NCBI RefSeq assembly: GCF_900129135.1
Contig: NZ_FQVI01000003.1
Location: 124,001 to 188,000, forward strand
DNA from: Lactonifactor longoviformis DSM 17459
GTDB taxonomy: Bacteria > Bacillota > Clostridia > Lachnospirales > Lachnospiraceae
Direction of reading: 5' to 3'
Length of the DNA stretch: 64,000 nt
Part shown: positions 1-8,052 of the stretch, one piece after another
Position numbering within the stretch: the stretch's first letter is position 1
Layout of the letters: each line of letters opens with the position of its first letter
Notes under the pieces: model-generated
What the model was told of the DNA's origin: nothing
Seen by the model: the letters and a program-made list of their open reading frames with translations, nothing else
Database searches by the model: none
Program-made: the position numbers and the translations under genes

Positions 1-2175
1 CTGGAACTGGCTCTGGGGCATTTCCGGCAGGATGAGCAGAACCATCTGTATTACAGGGGAAGGCCGGCCCCACAAGGGATACGTCTGGATAACTGGAATC
101 AGTACCTGCCCTCCTGCCTCAGAAGCATGGAGGGGATGATCCGTCCGCGGAGCATTGCAGTACTTGGGGCGTCGGCAAAGCCTGGGATCGGTAAAGCAAT
201 CGTAAAAAATATAATCAGTCAGGGGTTTTCCGGCAGTCTTTATGCTGTAAATGTCAGGGGAGAGGATGCGGAGGGGGCAAAGGGATATACTTCCGTGAAA
301 GAGATTCCCGGGGATCTGGATATGGCCGTGGCCGCGCTGCCATCCCATGCTGTGGCCGGGATAGCTGAGGAATGCGGACAAAAAGGAGTAAAATCCCTGG
401 TGTGTATCTCTGCCGGCTTTCGTGAAACAGGGGAAGAAGGGGAGGCTAGGGAGCAGCGCCTCATGGAGATTGTACAAAAATACAGTATGTGCATGATTGG
501 ACCCAACTGCATGGGAGTTATCAACACAGATGCAGACGTATCCCTGAACGCCACAATTTTGTCCAATCCCCCGGAGGTGGGAAATGTAGCTATGATTACA
601 CAGAGCGGAGCCTTAGGTGCGGCATTTCTGGATTTTGCTGCCGACCTTGCTATTGGGTATTCTCTGGTAGTGTCCACAGGGAATCAGGCAGATATGAACG
701 TTTGTGATTTCCTTCCCCTGGCAGAGAAAGACAAAAATACTAAGGTAATTCTGCTGTACCTGGAGGAGATCAGTGAACCGGCAAGATTCCGGAAAATTGT
801 ATCCCGCATGAAGAAACCGGTGGTGGTTATTAAGTCCGGGCGCACCCGGGCCGGAGCGGCGGCAGCCAGTTCTCATACGGGAAGTATGGCGGGAGACGAT
901 GCTATTGCAGACGCATTGCTGAAACAGGCAGGTGCTGTCAGGGCGTCTACCCTGGAGGAGGCGTTTATCCTCACAGCCGCACTGTCAAAGCTTCCTGTAC
1001 TTAGAGGGAAAAGGATAGGGATTCTTTCAAACACTGGGGGGCTGGGGATATTGGCCGCGGATGCTCTTACGGAAAGGGGCTACCAACTGCCGGCCCTTCC
1101 TGAAGAATCGGCAGTCCGCCTGAAACCGATGCTGCTGCCCGAGGCATCAGTGAGAAATCCAATGGACCTGGTAGCTCCTGCATTGCCGGTACACTACAAT
1201 CTGGCGGCGAAGGAGATGATACATTCCGGACTTTTTGACGCACTTCTGGTAACTTGTGTGCCGGCGGCTACTGTAGATACGGAAAGTATAGGGGAAGCAA
1301 TGGCAGATACACTGCGCCAGTCTCATATTCCGGTGCTGACCTGTTTTTTTGCTCCTAATCTGGGGAAGGGTGCCAGAGAGGTTATGAGACGGAATCAGAT
1401 TCCCACCTTTGATTACCCGGAACAGATGGCAGTGGTTTTGGACGGGATGCATCCCAAAACTGCCGGCGGAGAGTTTGTCTTTGAAAAAGGCAATAGGGAG
1501 GCGAGGGAGGAAACCGTAAATATACTGGCAGACTATAAGAGCGGGTATCTGAAACCTGCGGACTGTTTCCGTGTACTCCATGCCTATGGGATCCCGGCAG
1601 CAGGGTGTGGATATCTGGAGGCACCGGAAGATGCGGGACATTTGGATCTGCGTTACCCGGTAGTGGCCAAAATTGATCATCCTGACATTCTTCACAAGGC
1701 AGATGTGGGAGGGGTCAGACTGAATATTTCATCACCGGCAGAATTGCAGGAGACTGCTGAGGCATGGTTTGTGCGCTTCCCCGGGCTGCGCGGCATCCTG
1801 GTGCAGGAGCAGATAAGCGGAAAGACTGAGCTCATACTGGGAGGGGTAAAGGATCCTGCCACCGGACACGGGGTTCTGGTGGGAATGGGGGGAACAAACG
1901 TAGAAGTGACAAAAGATATAGCCTTCGGCCATGTGCCGGCAGAACGTTGCTATATAAAACAAATGATTCAAAGCCTCAGGGAATACCCGGTTCTCAAAGG
2001 ATACCGGGGGGCAGAAGGGGTGGATTTGAAACAGCTGGAGGATGCTGCTGCAAGAGTTAATCAGCTGCTCCTTGACTTCCCGGAAATCGAGGAGCTGGAT
2101 ATTAACCCGCTGATTTTTGATGAAGCGGAAAAAAGATTCATAGGTGCAGATGCAAGAATAAAAATAAGCAGATAA
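1..2175 (+). CDS. ADP-forming acyl-CoA synthetase (acetate-CoA ligase type), 5' end open
   Basis: Predicted to interconvert an acyl-CoA, ADP and phosphate with the free acid, CoA and ATP, giving energy by substrate-level phosphorylation in the cytoplasm. Order seen: CoA-binding Rossmann domain (RPRSIAVLGAS just after the first ATG), two succinyl-CoA-ligase-like domains with the conserved His in SSHTGSMAGDD that carries phosphate in this family, and a C-terminal ATP-grasp domain (YPVVAKIDHPDILHKADVGG). The reading frame is open to the window edge. The first ATG at 127 has no ribosome-binding site and lies only about 6 residues before the CoA-binding motif, so the true start is probably off the window. 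The 42 residues before the ATG are not recognisable to me. It is followed after 12 bp by an isopropylmalate-synthase-family gene, so all three genes up to 4394 are probably one operon. Acyl substrate unknown. Confidence 0.85.
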   Translation: MELALGHFRQDEQNHLYYRGRPAPQGIRLDNWNQYLPSCLRSMEGMIRPRSIAVLGASAKPGIGKAIVKNIISQGFSGSLYAVNVRGEDAEGAKGYTSVKEIPGDLDMAVAALPSHAVAGIAEECGQKGVKSLVCISAGFRETGEEGEAREQRLMEIVQKYSMCMIGPNCMGVINTDADVSLNATILSNPPEVGNVAMITQSGALGAAFLDFAADLAIGYSLVVSTGNQADMNVCDFLPLAEKDKNTKVILLYLEEISEPARFRKIVSRMKKPVVVIKSGRTRAGAAAASSHTGSMAGDDAIADALLKQAGAVRASTLEEAFILTAALSKLPVLRGKRIGILSNTGGLGILAADALTERGYQLPALPEESAVRLKPMLLPEASVRNPMDLVAPALPVHYNLAAKEMIHSGLFDALLVTCVPAATVDTESIGEAMADTLRQSHIPVLTCFFAPNLGKGAREVMRRNQIPTFDYPEQMAVVLDGMHPKTAGGEFVFEKGNREAREETVNILADYKSGYLKPADCFRVLHAYGIPAAGCGYLEAPEDAGHLDLRYPVVAKIDHPDILHKADVGGVRLNISSPAELQETAEAWFVRFPGLRGILVQEQISGKTELILGGVKDPATGHGVLVGMGGTNVEVTKDIAFGHVPAERCYIKQMIQSLREYPVLKGYRGAEGVDLKQLEDAAARVNQLLLDFPEIEELDINPLIFDEAEKRFIGADARIKISR

Positions 2176-2187
2176 GGAGGATATGGT

Positions 2188-3417
2188 ATGGGATATCATG
2201 AAAAAGAGTGGTGGGTAAGCCCGGCAAATTATGAGAGTGAGGTTGCAGCAAAGTTTGAATTCGCGCCGAAGATAGAGATCTTGGATACTACACTTCGGGA
2301 TGGAGAGCAGCAGCCCAGAGTTGTATTTTCCAGGCAGGATAAGGTAAAAATCGCTAAAAAACTGGATGCGATGGGAGTTCACCGGATTGAAGCGGGGAAT
2401 GCTGTGGTATCCTCAGAGGATGCAGATGCAATTAAAGAGATCTGCAGCAGCGGTCTGAAGGCAGAGATCTACAGTTTTACCAGAAACGTTGTAAAAGATA
2501 TTGAACTGGCAAAAGCCTGCGGCGTAGACGGTGTATTGTGTGAAGTACCCGGAAGTGAACACATGCTGGACAAAGGAATGAAATGGACAGTTGAGAAAGC
2601 TGTAAAGGCAGCCAGGGAAACCACCGCGGCTGCACATGAGCTGGGACTGAAGGTCACTTTCTTTCCGGCTGACGGCTCCCGGGCCAGTCTTCCGTTTCTT
2701 CTGGATACACTGGAGGCCATAACGGACGGGGGCCATCTGGATGCCGTTGCTCTGGTGGATACTTTTGGTACATTTTCACCGGAGGGGGCTGCCTATACGG
2801 TGAGAAAGCTGAAGGAGCGGCTGAACAAACCGGTAGAAGCACATTTTCATGAGGATTTTGGACTGTCGGTGGCGACCACACTTGCGGCACTTCAGGCCGG
2901 GGCATCAGTAGCCCATGTAACTGTAAATGGCATCGGAGAGCGTACAGGCAATACACCCATAGAGCCTTTAATTGTAGCTTTAAAGTGTCTTTACGGCGTA
3001 GATACAGGCATTGACACGGAAAAGATGCTGGAACTTTCCAGAGAAGTAGCGGCATTGTGCAATATGCAGATTCCGCCTACAAAGGCAATTGTGGGAGAGC
3101 AGATATTCGGATGGGAGACGGGAATGCCGGTAGGCATGTGGAAAAACTGCAGGGACGAAAATCCTCTGGTTATGCTTCCATATCTTTGGACTATGACAGG
3201 CCAGAGGGAGCCCTATATCTATACGGGAAAAAAGAGCGGGGCGGCTAATATCCTCTTGGTGGCGGAGGAGTTAGGGATTGATCTCCCTGAGGACTGTATA
3301 AAACCTTTAAATGCAAAGATAAAGGATATGGCAATTGAAAAGAAACGGGATATTACCAGGGAAGAGTTCGCGGAACTGGCAGAATCAGTAGTAAGGAGCC
3401 GGGGGAAAGAGGTATGA
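2188..3417 (+). CDS. Isopropylmalate/homocitrate/citramalate synthase-family enzyme (DRE-TIM metallolyase)
   Basis: A TIM-barrel enzyme of the family that condenses or cleaves acyl-CoA and 2-oxoacids using a divalent metal. Both family signatures are visible: DTTLRDGEQQ at about residues 33-42, and HFHEDFGL followed by NGIGERTGN at about 228-260, which carry the metal-binding histidines and the Gly-rich loop. It has 409 residues with no leucine-binding regulatory domain, so it is shorter than LeuA and closer in size to homocitrate synthase or citramalate-type enzymes. An AAGGAGG precedes the ATG. It lies between an acyl-CoA synthetase and a hydroxyacid dehydrogenase with a 4-bp overlap downstream. 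This suggests a carbon-degradation or acid-forming pathway rather than leucine synthesis, since no leuBCD is present. The exact reaction cannot be told from sequence. Confidence 0.85.
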   Translation: MGYHEKEWWVSPANYESEVAAKFEFAPKIEILDTTLRDGEQQPRVVFSRQDKVKIAKKLDAMGVHRIEAGNAVVSSEDADAIKEICSSGLKAEIYSFTRNVVKDIELAKACGVDGVLCEVPGSEHMLDKGMKWTVEKAVKAARETTAAAHELGLKVTFFPADGSRASLPFLLDTLEAITDGGHLDAVALVDTFGTFSPEGAAYTVRKLKERLNKPVEAHFHEDFGLSVATTLAALQAGASVAHVTVNGIGERTGNTPIEPLIVALKCLYGVDTGIDTEKMLELSREVAALCNMQIPPTKAIVGEQIFGWETGMPVGMWKNCRDENPLVMLPYLWTMTGQREPYIYTGKKSGAANILLVAEELGIDLPEDCIKPLNAKIKDMAIEKKRDITREEFAELAESVVRSRGKEV

Positions 3418-4394
3418 AAGTTTATTTTTTAGATGAACAATTTTTAAATAAAGAGGAAAAGGAACAGCTGCACGAGGCCTTTTCCCAGGCAGGAATCGAA
3501 ATTACTTTCCTTTCCTGCAAAAAAAGCCAGGAGATTATAGAAAAAGCTGCCGATGCAGACGGTATATTATTAATGGCAGTACCTGTTACAGAGGAGGTTA
3601 TGTCATCCCTTCCCAGGCTCAGAGTTATCGGCCGCTGCGGGATAGGGGTAGATAATGTGGACGTGGAAGCGGCAACCGGGAGAAAAATTGCTGTCTGCAA
3701 TGTTCCGGATCACTGTATTTATGAGGTTGCAAGTCACGCGTTTGCCCTCATGATGTGTCTGAAACGTCAGCTGCGGCCTTTTGTAAAGCGGGCGCGTGAG
3801 GGCGGCTATGCCCAGGGAACCCAGATTCGGTGCACCCGAATCCGCGGTGAAGTTATGGGGATCGTCGGATACGGAAAGATTGGGAAAGAGCTGAGCCGTA
3901 TGGCCCTGGGAATGGGAATGAAGGTTCTTGTTTATGATCCCTTTGTAACAGAGAGCGGCATGGCAGATATAGAGATGACGGACAATCTGGGATACCTGCT
4001 GGAGAAGGCAGACGCTGTTTCCTTACATACCCCCTTATTGCCGGAGACATATCACATGATAGGGGAGACACAGCTGAAAATGATGAAAAGAGATGCGGTC
4101 CTGATTAACGCGTCCCGAGGTCCCATAGTGGACACCGAAGCTCTGGTAAGAGCACTTGCGGAAGGATGGATCGCCGGTGCGGGACTGGATGTCTGTGAGG
4201 ACGAACCTCTGCAGCCCGGACATGTACTGCTGGATATGGAAAATGTTATATTTACGCCCCACGTGGGCATGTATTCTGAACAGGCCATGGAAGACATGTA
4301 CAGAAAGCTTTCTGTACAGACAATTGATATTCTGCAAAGGAGATGGACTTTAAATGTTGTAAATCCTGAAGTGAGAGCACGTCTTGATTTCTGA
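3414..4394 (+). CDS. D-isomer-specific 2-hydroxyacid dehydrogenase
   Basis: NAD(P)-dependent reduction of a 2-oxoacid to the D-2-hydroxyacid, or the reverse. The 326 residues show the family layout: a split catalytic domain around a Rossmann domain with GIVGYGKIGKE near residue 145, the substrate Arg in NASRGPIVDTEAL, and the Glu/His pair in CEDEPL and FTPHVGMYS. It resembles phosphoglycerate dehydrogenase without the C-terminal ACT or serine-binding domain. The start overlaps the previous stop (ATGA), which argues for translational coupling. A strong terminator follows at 4416. With its two upstream partners it probably handles the oxoacid product or substrate of the synthase-family enzyme. 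The natural substrate is unknown. Confidence 0.88.
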   Translation: MKVYFLDEQFLNKEEKEQLHEAFSQAGIEITFLSCKKSQEIIEKAADADGILLMAVPVTEEVMSSLPRLRVIGRCGIGVDNVDVEAATGRKIAVCNVPDHCIYEVASHAFALMMCLKRQLRPFVKRAREGGYAQGTQIRCTRIRGEVMGIVGYGKIGKELSRMALGMGMKVLVYDPFVTESGMADIEMTDNLGYLLEKADAVSLHTPLLPETYHMIGETQLKMMKRDAVLINASRGPIVDTEALVRALAEGWIAGAGLDVCEDEPLQPGHVLLDMENVIFTPHVGMYSEQAMEDMYRKLSVQTIDILQRRWTLNVVNPEVRARLDF

Positions 4395-4415
4395 AAATAC
4401 TGTAAAATCAACCTG

Positions 4416-4460
4416 GGAAGCACAGAGGCATAGAAGTATTTGCCTCTGTGCTTCCTTTTT
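4416..4460 (+). terminator. Rho-independent terminator after the hydroxyacid dehydrogenase operon
   Basis: A 15-bp perfect stem (4416-4430 with 4441-4455), a 10-nt loop and a run of five T. It closes the three-gene operon. Confidence 0.93.
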
Positions 4461-4471
4461 CAAATAACCAT

Positions 4472-4523
4472 TTGACGATTGGAAATTCTGTACTATAATA
4501 GAATTATATTAAGAAATTCTTAA
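4472..4523 (+). promoter_or_regulatory. Sigma-A promoter and palindromic operator of the beta-lactamase-like gene
   Basis: The -35 is TTGACG (4472-4477), the spacer 16 bp and the -10 TATAAT (4494-4499). About 10 bp downstream, near the expected transcription start, is the perfect inverted repeat TTAAGAA-A-TTCTTAA (4509-4523). Its place suggests a repressor site. It does not resemble the BlaI consensus (TACA-N-TGTA type). The promoter is clear; the operator role is inferred. Confidence 0.7.
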
Positions 4524-4574
4524 GGGCGTTGGTATTTACTTAACAAGACACAGGTGCATATGAAGGAGACACAA

Positions 4575-5507
4575 ATGATTAAGAAATTCGCAGTAGTGTT
4601 GGCTGCTGTTTTATGCTGCAATATTGTGGGATGCGGCAGTCGGGAAGAGGGGGAAAAGAGGACTGCAGCATCTGCGGCAGAGGACAGTGAGGGGAACACA
4701 GAACAAAAGGAAGAGATAACTATTCAGGGAAGCAGAAGCAGTGCGGCGGCTATTCCGGATCCCGTCTGGAACACTGCAGATTACAGCGGATATTTTCAGG
4801 GCGTGCAGGGATGCGCGGTGGTATTTGACTCCAAAGAAGACGAATACCAGGTATACAACGAGGAGATGTGCTACACACAGTTTTCCCCCTGCTCAACATT
4901 TAAGATCGTATCCACTCTGATTGGGCTGGAAACTGGTATTCTCACAGGGCCGGATACTACTATGGGATACGATAATACCAATTATCCGGTAAAAGCGTGG
5001 AATAAGGATCTGACTCTGCAAGAGGCATTCCAGAGTTCCTGCATCTGGTATTTCAGAAAGGTTCTGGATCAGGCAGGAACGGATGAAGTCCAGCGCCAGC
5101 TGAATGAACTGGTATATGGAAACTGTGATATTTCCCAGTGGGAGGGGAGCGGTGTGAATCCGCAGCCTCAGCTGAATGGATTCTGGCTGGAGTCCTCGCT
5201 GCTGATATCACCTATGGAGCAGGTTAACATAATGTCAGATATCATGGAGGGACGCTCAGAGTATGTCTCTGGCGAGACGGAGATTCTGAAGGAATTGATG
5301 CTGGTTCAGGAGGCGGACGGTCATAAAATATACGGGAAGACGGGAAGCGGAAATGCAGGGGACGGCTGGTTTGTAGGTTTTCAGGAATACCAGGGTAAGT
5401 ATTTTTATTTTGCGTTTTATGTACGGGATGAGAATGCCGGGGGCGACGGGGATAAGGCAGAAGAGATTGGCATAAAGGTTCTGACAGAGAACCGGCAGAC
5501 ACAGTGA
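4575..5507 (+). CDS. Class D beta-lactamase / penicillin-binding transpeptidase-like lipoprotein
   Basis: A serine beta-lactamase fold, probably anchored to the outer face of the membrane. The lipobox is IVGC with lipidated Cys20. The class D motifs are present in order: STFK (S107-K110), the second motif as SCI (155-157) where class D usually has S-x-V, YGN (181-183), the FWLESSLLISPMEQ stretch typical of OXA enzymes, and KTG (255-257) followed by GWFVGF. The start was placed at ATG 4575, which has AAGGAG 6 nt upstream. An in-frame GTG at 4554 lies before that site and has none. It has its own promoter and stands before pxpBC with a 46-bp gap. It may hydrolyse beta-lactams or act as a penicillin sensor or carboxypeptidase; no signalling domain or regulator gene is beside it. 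Confidence 0.82.
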   Translation: MIKKFAVVLAAVLCCNIVGCGSREEGEKRTAASAAEDSEGNTEQKEEITIQGSRSSAAAIPDPVWNTADYSGYFQGVQGCAVVFDSKEDEYQVYNEEMCYTQFSPCSTFKIVSTLIGLETGILTGPDTTMGYDNTNYPVKAWNKDLTLQEAFQSSCIWYFRKVLDQAGTDEVQRQLNELVYGNCDISQWEGSGVNPQPQLNGFWLESSLLISPMEQVNIMSDIMEGRSEYVSGETEILKELMLVQEADGHKIYGKTGSGNAGDGWFVGFQEYQGKYFYFAFYVRDENAGGDGDKAEEIGIKVLTENRQTQ

Positions 5508-5553
5508 CCGGAAATGAGTTTCCTTTTGGCTGGGCTTTTTTGGAGGTAAATAT

Positions 5554-6288
5554 ATGAGATGTGTACCGGCAGGGGATTGTGCCATTCTAGCAGAATTTCC
5601 ACAGGAGATTAGTACTCAGACAAATGACAGGGTTCATGGGCTGGCCAGGAAGATCAGCGGCCGGCAGATTCCGGGGGTTACAGAACTGGTGCCTGCATTC
5701 TGTTCTCTGATGATTTATTATCAACCCCAGGTGGTTTCTTACGGGGAACTAAAGAAGAGGATTGAGGAGCTGGAAGAGGGAGAAGGGGAAACGGCCCAAA
5801 GAAAAAAGAGGATTCTGAAGATCCCCTGCTGTTATGGGGCACGCTTTGGCTGCGACCTTGCAGATATGGAGCAGTATATGAATCTTACCAGGGATGAAAT
5901 TATTTCCATTCACAGCTCTGTGGATTATAAAATCTATATGCTGGGATTTCTGCCGGGGTTTGTCTATCTGGGCGGACTGGACAAAAGGCTGGAGATACCC
6001 AGGCTTAAGATACCCCGGATTAAGATTCAGCCGGGAGCTGTTGGCATAGGGGGAAATCAGACCGGTGTGTACCCCCTGGCATCCCCGGGGGGATGGCGGC
6101 TTCTGGGAGGCACGCCTGTGGACTTTTATAATCCGGACCGGGAGGAACCAATACTGTGCAGAGCGGGAGAATATATCCGTTTTATTCCCATAACTATTGA
6201 CGACTACTACGATATCCGCCGGATGATTCAAAAGGGAAGTTATGTGGTGGAGGCAGAGGAACAGGAGGGAGAGCGCTTATGTCAGTAA
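5554..6288 (+). CDS. pxpB: 5-oxoprolinase subunit PxpB (KipI family)
   Basis: One of the subunits of the ATP-dependent 5-oxoprolinase that opens pyroglutamate to glutamate; the family was first known as the KipI kinase inhibitor. The sequence shows the family core YMLGFLPGFVYLGGL, then PRLKIPRIKIQPGAVGIGG and TGVYPLASPGGWRLLG. The 244-residue length is usual. GGAGG stands 8 nt before the ATG. Its 3' end overlaps pxpC by 10 bp, so the two are co-translated. The third subunit, PxpA (LamB/YcsF family), is normally a neighbour but is not in this window. Confidence 0.93.
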   Translation: MRCVPAGDCAILAEFPQEISTQTNDRVHGLARKISGRQIPGVTELVPAFCSLMIYYQPQVVSYGELKKRIEELEEGEGETAQRKKRILKIPCCYGARFGCDLADMEQYMNLTRDEIISIHSSVDYKIYMLGFLPGFVYLGGLDKRLEIPRLKIPRIKIQPGAVGIGGNQTGVYPLASPGGWRLLGGTPVDFYNPDREEPILCRAGEYIRFIPITIDDYYDIRRMIQKGSYVVEAEEQEGERLCQ

Positions 6289-7211
6289 AGATTCTGCTCC
6301 CGGGGCCGCTGACCACGGTCCAGGACGGGGGGAGATACGGCCGCCAGAGTGCAGGAATTCCCCCCGCGGGAGCTATGGATCAGGAAGCCTGGGAGACCGG
6401 AAATTATCTGGTGGGCAACGAACAGGGGGAGGCAGGTCTTGAATTCACCCTGTTCGGAGGCAGTACACAGTTTACTGAGGATACCGTATTTGCCCTGACA
6501 GGGGCAGACATGTGCCCCAGGCTGGACGGTCAGAGGGTTGCAATGAATGTGCCCCACCTGGCGCCTGGAGGTTCTGTACTGCATATGGATATGGCCAGAG
6601 AGGGATGCCGTACGTATCTGGCGGCGGCAGGCGGCATCACTGTACCTGCTGTCATGGGGAGCCGTTCCACCTATATAAAATGCAGCATGGGGGGATATAA
6701 GGGCCGTGCGCTGAAGGCAGGAGATATTCTGGAGGTGGGAGCAGACCAAAAAAATTTTGAAGAAGTAAAAGACAGGAAGGTTCAGCAGCGGATGTTTCCC
6801 CGGGAGATCGTTCTCCGGGTGGTAGAGGGGCCTCAGGCGCTTTACTTTACGGACAAGGGGAAAAAGACCTTTTATCACAGTGCATATACCATATCAGGGG
6901 AGAGTGACCGCATGGGGTACCGGCTGAGCGGCGGTGCGGTCGAGAGCAAAAACGGGACAGACATTATCTCGGATCCTATTCCCCTGGGCGCAGTGCAGGT
7001 CCCGGCAGAGGGCCAGCCGATTGTACTGCTGGCAGATCGCCAGACAACGGGAGGCTATGCCAAGATTGCGGTGGTGTGTTCTTTTGATATACCCAGGATT
7101 GCTCAGGGAAGGCCGGGGGATCTGGTGAGGTTTCTTCCGGTATCCATCGAAGAGGCACAGGATATGCTAAGACGGTATCGCAAAGAGTTAGCTATTATGA
7201 TGAAAAAATAG
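6279..7211 (+). CDS. pxpC: 5-oxoprolinase subunit PxpC (biotin-dependent carboxyltransferase-like, KipA family)
   Basis: Partner of PxpB in cytosolic ATP-dependent cleavage of 5-oxoproline. Visible family motifs are GPLTTVQDGGRYG at the N-terminus, GIPPAGAMDQEAW, the long central stretch with YLAAAGGITVPAVMGSRSTY, and the C-terminal RQTTGGYAKIAVV. The 310 residues match the usual stand-alone length. The start lies within the last codons of pxpB. After the stop there is a short GC-rich hairpin that may end transcription, shared with the convergent Lrp gene. Confidence 0.93.
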   Translation: MSVKILLPGPLTTVQDGGRYGRQSAGIPPAGAMDQEAWETGNYLVGNEQGEAGLEFTLFGGSTQFTEDTVFALTGADMCPRLDGQRVAMNVPHLAPGGSVLHMDMAREGCRTYLAAAGGITVPAVMGSRSTYIKCSMGGYKGRALKAGDILEVGADQKNFEEVKDRKVQQRMFPREIVLRVVEGPQALYFTDKGKKTFYHSAYTISGESDRMGYRLSGGAVESKNGTDIISDPIPLGAVQVPAEGQPIVLLADRQTTGGYAKIAVVCSFDIPRIAQGRPGDLVRFLPVSIEEAQDMLRRYRKELAIMMKK

Positions 7212-7273
7212 AGGGCGGGAAATGGGTGGTATCAGGCAGACACAGAGGAGCGTTGCAGAGCTGACGGCAGTGC

Positions 7274-7316
7274 CCTCCCTGCTCAGTCGGAAGGCAGGGA
7301 GGAGTATATATTTTTT
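7274..7316. terminator. Probable terminator between convergent pxpC and lrp-type gene
   Basis: A 9-bp perfect stem (7274-7282 with 7294-7302) followed on the plus strand by AGTATATATTTTTT. It overlaps the last codons of the minus-strand regulator. The T run starts several bases after the stem, so efficiency is uncertain. Confidence 0.5.
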
Positions 7317-7732
7317 ACCGTGCGAAGGACAAAATGGGTTTTTGTCTGGCGGATTCCGCCCAGGTCATTGACCCACCGGTGTACTTTCTCCAGTTCCTCA
7401 GAGGAACGGCAGGATATCTTGAGGAGAAAGTCGAATTCTCCGGTGAGATAATAGCAGGAAATAATCTTTGGGTTTCCCGCAATCCCCTCTATGAAGGATT
7501 CATTATATCTGGGATGGTCCAGACTTACTTCCATGAGTGCCGTCACACCATTGCCCACCTTGTTGTCGTCTGTGATGGCAGTATAAGAAGTGATAATTCC
7601 CATATCCTCCATCCGGTGAATCCGGTCAATAACTGTAGAAATCGATAAATGCACTTCTTTACTGATATCAGAGGCCTTCTGCCTGGCATTAGCCTTTAGC
7701 ATCTCTAAAATTTTGTAATCCAGTTCATCCAT
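7283..7732 (-). CDS. Lrp/AsnC-family transcriptional regulator
   Basis: A small DNA-binding protein with an N-terminal winged helix (MDELDYKILEML, then VHLSISTVIDRIHRM as the recognition region) and a C-terminal RAM/AsnC effector-binding domain (ISCYYLTGEFDFLLKI). I chose ATG 7732 because Lrp proteins begin with this D-x-x-D-xx-IL pattern and AAGGA lies 10 nt upstream; an upstream in-frame ATG at 7765 has no ribosome-binding site. It is convergent with pxpBC, so it need not control them. Lrp proteins usually sense amino acids, which would fit a role near pyroglutamate metabolism, but that is inference. Confidence 0.88.
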   Translation of the reverse strand: MDELDYKILEMLKANARQKASDISKEVHLSISTVIDRIHRMEDMGIITSYTAITDDNKVGNGVTALMEVSLDHPRYNESFIEGIAGNPKIISCYYLTGEFDFLLKISCRSSEELEKVHRWVNDLGGIRQTKTHFVLRTVKNIYSSLPSD

Positions 7733-7839
7733 AAGAAGCCCGTCCTTTCCAACGAGATCTGCCATAACTGCAGTTTTTATCTATTTTAGTATAACATCTG
7801 CAGGGACAGAAATCCATAAGAAATGTACCTCGGGCAAAA

Positions 7840-7882
7840 GGCCGGAACCAGACCCGCACTTGAGTGTGATATGGTTCCGGCC
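7840..7882. repeat. Perfect 11-bp inverted repeat in the lrp/PRiA4 divergent region
   Basis: GGCCGGAACCA (7840-7850) pairs with TGGTTCCGGCC (7872-7882) around a 21-nt loop that holds its own small CACT/AGTG stem. No T run follows on either strand, so it is not a plain terminator. It lies about 65 bp upstream of the next promoter. Function unknown. Otherwise the 7733-8052 gap holds only promoters. Confidence 0.7.
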
Positions 7883-7946
7883 GAATCTTCGGAACGGAAT
7901 TTTCCGCGCCGAACAGAAAAAGTAAGGCGGTAAATAATAAATTTCC

Positions 7947-7975
7947 TTGCACCTCAGGGCGATTCACTCTATAAT
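7947..7975 (+). promoter_or_regulatory. Sigma-A promoter of the PRiA4_ORF3 gene
   Basis: The -35 is TTGCAC (7947-7952), the spacer 17 bp and the -10 TATAAT (7970-7975). It lies about 77 bp before the start codon. Confidence 0.75.
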
Positions 7976-8052
7976 AGTAATTCGCAGGTAAAGATAAGGC
8001 AGAGAGGTCTGTCTTATCTTTTGTGCGCATGTGGAAAAAAGGAGTAGAGTAT

